Positions 6,142 to 8,909 of a DNA stretch of 8,909 nt are shown piece after piece. The notes under the pieces were generated by a model. The model had not been told where the DNA came from, made no database searches, and saw only the letters and a list, made by a program, of their open reading frames with translations. The stretch covers positions 1 to 8,909 of the forward strand of contig DAIEPS010000067.1 of assembly GCA_027348305.1 (NCBI GenBank), written 5' to 3'. Made by a program: the position numbers and the translations under genes. The DNA comes from Anaerolineaceae bacterium (GTDB lineage Bacteria; Chloroflexota; Anaerolineae; Anaerolineales; Anaerolineaceae). How positions within the stretch are numbered: position 1 is the stretch's first letter; every line of letters starts with the position of its first letter.

Positions 6142-8390
6142 TTTGACTCCTTGGAAGATAATGGGATCTCGATCGTTAAAGCCTGGTTGGATCTTAGAGA
6201 AAAAGGTTCAAGCGAAAGCGTGTGAGTCAATGCATCAAAATGGCCTGAAATGGAGGTCGTTATAACCGGGTCCATCCCGCGCAGATGCACGCGGTAAGTG
6301 CGGCTGGAGGGGATGAGATCCAGGTTGCCTTCCGCAGCGTGGATGGTTAAGACATTATTGTCGAGTGAGAAACGGGTGATGCAATACTCACCTTTCTGGT
6401 AGTCAGTGGTGAGACCATCGTCTTCATAAAGCTCAAAGGCATTATCCGCGCCGGGGAAGACATACAGATCAAGCGTTTCCGGGTTCTCCGTTCCACCCCA
6501 CCCGGTCAGCGGTGCCAGCGGGACGATGGCGCCCGGTTTGGCAAAAACGGGAATATCCTCAAGATCGGCCGTGACAGTATGCCATTGATTGCCTGATAAT
6601 TGCTCTCCGCTGAAAAAATTGGTCCAGGTTCCATCTGGCAACCAGACGCGTTTCTCAACCTTGGTGGATGAAGAAGGCGCGGGTTCAACGACAGGTGCAG
6701 CGATCAATTCAGACCCAAAGAAATATTGATCCTTTGCCTCAAATGCCTGGGGTGCATCCATGTTGCCGTAATACATGGGGGTCACCAGGCTGATGCTGCT
6801 CTTATGCGCCCGCCAGGCCATGCTGTAAATATATGGGATCATCGCGTGCCGCAACTGTATGGCAGTGCGGGCTGCTTTAAAGAACCTTTCAGGTTTCATC
6901 CACGGGCGGCGTTCGAGGCTTGCCCTCTTGGTTGAATGCAAACGGAAGATGGGGCTGAAGACACCAAATTGAACCCAGCGCAGGTAAAGCTCAGGCGTCA
7001 GGTCATCCATCATATGTCCGCCGATGTCGTGGCTCCACCAGCCGTAACCCACATTCGCCGCAGTGGAAGTGAAATAGGGTTGGTAGGCCAGTGTTCTCCA
7101 ACGGACGTAAGTGTCTCCGCTGAAACCGATCGGGTAGCGGTGATTGCCAAGCCCGCCCCAACGTGAAAAGATAAATGGCCGTTTGCGGCCATCCCGGCCA
7201 AGGTCTTGATAATGCAAATGGTTGAGCAACCAGAGCGGATCGAGGCCTGGGATCTTGCTGGTGCGTTTCTGCTGGTAATCCATCCACCAGAAATCAATGC
7301 CCTCTTGCGGCCTGGAGGTCGCTGCGTCTTCTTTGACAACCATTTCTTCGTAGGGATGGTGCAAAATATCAAAATAGCCTTCCATAAAACGCGGGTCGGC
7401 AATATCAAAGGGGATCTGTTTTCGAGATGATGGGTCTACACCCATCCATTCTGCCAGCTTTGGATATTGTTCTTCGTGGGGGTAGACACCGTTGGCAGGA
7501 TGCAAATTGAGTGCAGTTTTCAATCCCTGTTCATGCAGCCAATGGATCAATCCGGCAGGGTCAGGGAATAAATCCTTGTTCCATGTATAACCCGTCCAGC
7601 CATCAGAACGGTTACCGGTTTTGGTGGTGTGCCAATCCATGTCGATGATGCAAATTGAAAGAGGAACCTCGTGTGACTGAAAGTCTTGCATTAAAGCTTT
7701 AATATCCGCTTCGGTATATTCCCAATAGCGGCTCCACCAGTTACCCAGAATGTATCGCGGAATCATTGGAATGGGTCCTGAGATGTGCGTAAAATCAGCC
7801 AGGCAGGCAGAAATGTCATTGCCATAGCCAAAGAAATAGAGATCCTTGTTTTTCGGCTTTTTGCCAGACATCCATGCCGGCCAATTGCCGATTGCCTTCA
7901 ACTCTCTTCTGGCTTCCACCCATCCGGTCTCAGTGAAAACCGGTGTACTGGAATCATCCACCACAGCCCAGCCGGACCTTGATAGCAGGCCGTTTTCCAG
8001 CTTGGTACTACCTGCATCGCCATCCAGGGTACGGGCAGTGCCTTTGAGATTTTCGTCCTGCTGATCTCCGTAATGCCAAACCGTGCCACTGTCTTTAAGC
8101 CTTATGCTCAAGGTTGCAGGCGTGAATCCTTTTGGGCTTATCACATAATTCAGCAGCAGGTGATCCGTCTCGATTTGGATGCTCTCTGCGCTCACGTTTT
8201 TCTTGAACATTGGAACCGGCTGCTGCCGATGCCAAAATGCCTGCGACGGACGATCTTCAAACATGCGATCCGTGCTGAATTCCATGCGGATCAAACGGTC
8301 AGTCAAAACTGAAAAACGAACTTGATCTGCAACAATCACTGCATCTGCATTCGCAACCGGGTGGAAAGTAGGAACAGGGGGAAGTGGCAT
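6138..8390 (-). CDS. Glycoside hydrolase family 31 enzyme with C-terminal DUF5110-like domain
   Basis: This is a 750-residue retaining alpha-glycosidase family member. An N-terminal beta-sandwich (about 1-205) is followed by the TIM barrel (about 206-535), a small beta domain (about 540-630) and a DUF5110-like region (about 637-705; LDLYVFPGADNAFELYEDDG). Asp371 in GIDFWWMDYQQ is the expected nucleophile and Asp426 in IGFSGDTYVRW the expected acid/base. Other family landmarks are IIDMDWH (248-254), FSRWGGLGNHRYP (408-420), GWWSHDIGGHM (450-460) and FRLHS (482-486). The nucleophile context, WWMDYQQ, differs from the WxDMNE form of classical alpha-glucosidases. Family members act on alpha-glucosides, alpha-xylosides, alpha-galactosides or alpha-GalNAc, so specificity should not be assigned. 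No signal peptide is seen. ATG 8390 is preceded by AGAGG at 8 nt. The gene starts 5 nt after the GH5-like gene and overlaps GH35, so it is in an operon. Confidence 0.93.
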   Translation of the reverse strand: MPLPPVPTFHPVANADAVIVADQVRFSVLTDRLIRMEFSTDRMFEDRPSQAFWHRQQPVPMFKKNVSAESIQIETDHLLLNYVISPKGFTPATLSIRLKDSGTVWHYGDQQDENLKGTARTLDGDAGSTKLENGLLSRSGWAVVDDSSTPVFTETGWVEARRELKAIGNWPAWMSGKKPKNKDLYFFGYGNDISACLADFTHISGPIPMIPRYILGNWWSRYWEYTEADIKALMQDFQSHEVPLSICIIDMDWHTTKTGNRSDGWTGYTWNKDLFPDPAGLIHWLHEQGLKTALNLHPANGVYPHEEQYPKLAEWMGVDPSSRKQIPFDIADPRFMEGYFDILHHPYEEMVVKEDAATSRPQEGIDFWWMDYQQKRTSKIPGLDPLWLLNHLHYQDLGRDGRKRPFIFSRWGGLGNHRYPIGFSGDTYVRWRTLAYQPYFTSTAANVGYGWWSHDIGGHMMDDLTPELYLRWVQFGVFSPIFRLHSTKRASLERRPWMKPERFFKAARTAIQLRHAMIPYIYSMAWRAHKSSISLVTPMYYGNMDAPQAFEAKDQYFFGSELIAAPVVEPAPSSSTKVEKRVWLPDGTWTNFFSGEQLSGNQWHTVTADLEDIPVFAKPGAIVPLAPLTGWGGTENPETLDLYVFPGADNAFELYEDDGLTTDYQKGEYCITRFSLDNNVLTIHAAEGNLDLIPSSRTYRVHLRGMDPVITTSISGHFDALTHTLSLEPFSLRSNQALTIEIPLSSKESK
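6147..6152 (-). promoter_or_regulatory. Shine-Dalgarno AAGGAG for GH35, inside the GH31 gene
   Basis: The minus strand reads AAGGAGTCAAAATGA. AAGGAG lies 5 nt before the GH35 ATG and encodes the Lys-Glu of the GH31 C-terminal SKESK. The GH31 TGA overlaps the GH35 ATG (ATGA), a typical arrangement for re-initiation by the same ribosome. It confirms the GH35 start. Confidence 0.85.
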
Positions 8391-8395
8391 AAGGA

Positions 8396-8909
8396 TTACC
8401 TCTGGGTGAGTTGCTTGAATAAGTCGATCTCGGAATTATCAAAAGCAGAACCATCTGGCCGGAAAAGGTCATGAAACCAGATCTTGGGTTCAGTGACATC
8501 CCCTCTGAACCAATGATTCTGCATGCGGTAACGTAAGGTCTTCTGCCAGGGATAGATGGTGTTGGTCTTGCCAGCCACCAATCCCCAGTTGAGACAGCCT
8601 ACCTTTTCATCCTTAAAAATTGGCAGATTGGTTTGCACAAGACTGCCTCGGGTACGCGCCATCCATTCGGTGCAGATGAGCGGACGACCTTCCAGTTTAA
8701 GTTTAGCGATCTGGCGCTTCAAGTGCCCGGCTGGTTCATAATTGTGGAAAGTAATAACATCAGAAGAGTTTAACTGAAGCTCGACAATGTCTTTGTTTTC
8801 AAACCAGACGCCACTGCTTATTGGCTGTGAAGGGTTCACCTCTCGCGCCCATTCAAAAACCGAGCGGAGCAGCGGCAGTGACTTTGACCCGTTCTTGTTA
8901 TTGCCGGGC
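8396..8909 (-). CDS. GH5-like (cellulase-type) glycoside hydrolase, C-terminal part
   Basis: The frame is open to the right edge; about 170 C-terminal residues are visible. The GTG at 8839 is internal, because the frame continues upstream in-family (PGNNKNGSKSLPLLRSVFEWAREV). That first visible PGN is probably the end of an NEPGN motif, whose Glu would be the acid/base, cut off by the window edge. The visible catalytic-barrel end has SSDVITFHNYE (about 48-58) and PLICTEWMARTRGS (about 76-89), where Glu81 is the likely nucleophile. GCLNWGLVAGKTNTIYPW (about 104-121) is shared by proteins often annotated as cellulase-family or 1,4-beta-xylanase-like hydrolases. The clan-A retaining fold is a confident inference; the exact family (GH5 or a relative) and substrate are not. 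Whether it has a signal peptide cannot be seen. It is the first visible gene of an operon with GH31 and GH35, so it may cleave the backbone whose side chains they trim. Confidence 0.8.
   Translation of the reverse strand, partial: PGNNKNGSKSLPLLRSVFEWAREVNPSQPISSGVWFENKDIVELQLNSSDVITFHNYEPAGHLKRQIAKLKLEGRPLICTEWMARTRGSLVQTNLPIFKDEKVGCLNWGLVAGKTNTIYPWQKTLRYRMQNHWFRGDVTEPKIWFHDLFRPDGSAFDNSEIDLFKQLTQR
8399..8403 (-). promoter_or_regulatory. Ribosome-binding site AGAGG for GH31
   Basis: The minus strand reads AGAGGTAATCCTTATG. AGAGG is 8 nt before the GH31 ATG and overlaps the end of the GH5-like gene (its stop is TAA at 8396-8398). It supports the chosen GH31 start and close coupling of the two genes. 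Confidence 0.7.

Noticed and set aside
7010..7408. 132-residue minus-strand frame inside GH31
   Set aside because: It is a shifted-frame shadow of the GH31 catalytic domain, which reads through without interruption.
8837..8839. GTG as start of the GH5-like gene
   Set aside because: The frame continues to the right edge with in-family sequence (SLPLLRSVFEWAREV), and a start here would delete most of the catalytic barrel.

Overview
The window is a carbohydrate-degradation locus from a free-living bacterium. It carries five genes in two converging clusters and no mobile elements, RNA genes or CRISPR. Coding density is high, base composition looks moderately GC-rich, ribosome-binding sites are strong (AAGGAG), and genes are packed with overlaps or very short gaps. 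The mix of a CehA/McbA-type PHP hydrolase, a long GH38 alpha-mannosidase, and GH35, GH31 and GH5-like enzymes without visible signal peptides, plus a CCCCTGTCCCTCTCC-type palindrome between genes, recalls Chloroflexota (Anaerolineae-like) genomes. That assignment is an impression and was not tested.

Left, plus strand (1-4101): the 3' part of a PHP-domain metallohydrolase whose start lies outside the window, followed by a GH38 alpha-mannosidase. The mannosidase reading frame stays open upstream of its first ATG, back to the PHP stop codon. A perfect AAGGAG sits 9 nt before an ATC codon at 1180, so translation may really begin there (or ATC replaces an ancestral ATG), which would add 19 residues.

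Middle (4102-4407): a 306-nt convergent intergenic region with a bidirectional intrinsic terminator (4158-4186) and a large REP/MITE-like palindrome (core 4308-4348, outer arms 4293-4366).

Right, minus strand (8909-4408, read leftwards): the C-terminal part of a GH5-like glycoside hydrolase, then a GH31 enzyme with a C-terminal DUF5110-like region, then a GH35 beta-galactosidase. The first gap is 5 nt and the second junction is an ATGA overlap, so this is an operon whose promoter lies beyond the right edge.

Together the genes suggest trimming of a mixed plant- or host-derived oligosaccharide: alpha-mannosyl removal (GH38), beta-galactosyl removal (GH35), alpha-glycosyl removal (GH31) and cleavage of a beta-linked backbone (GH5-like). 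The GH38, GH35 and GH31 proteins show no signal peptide, so they probably act in the cytoplasm on imported oligosaccharides. No transporter or regulator is visible. I found no clearly new biological system; the points most worth checking are the mannosidase start, the GH31 active-site variant and the intergenic palindrome.
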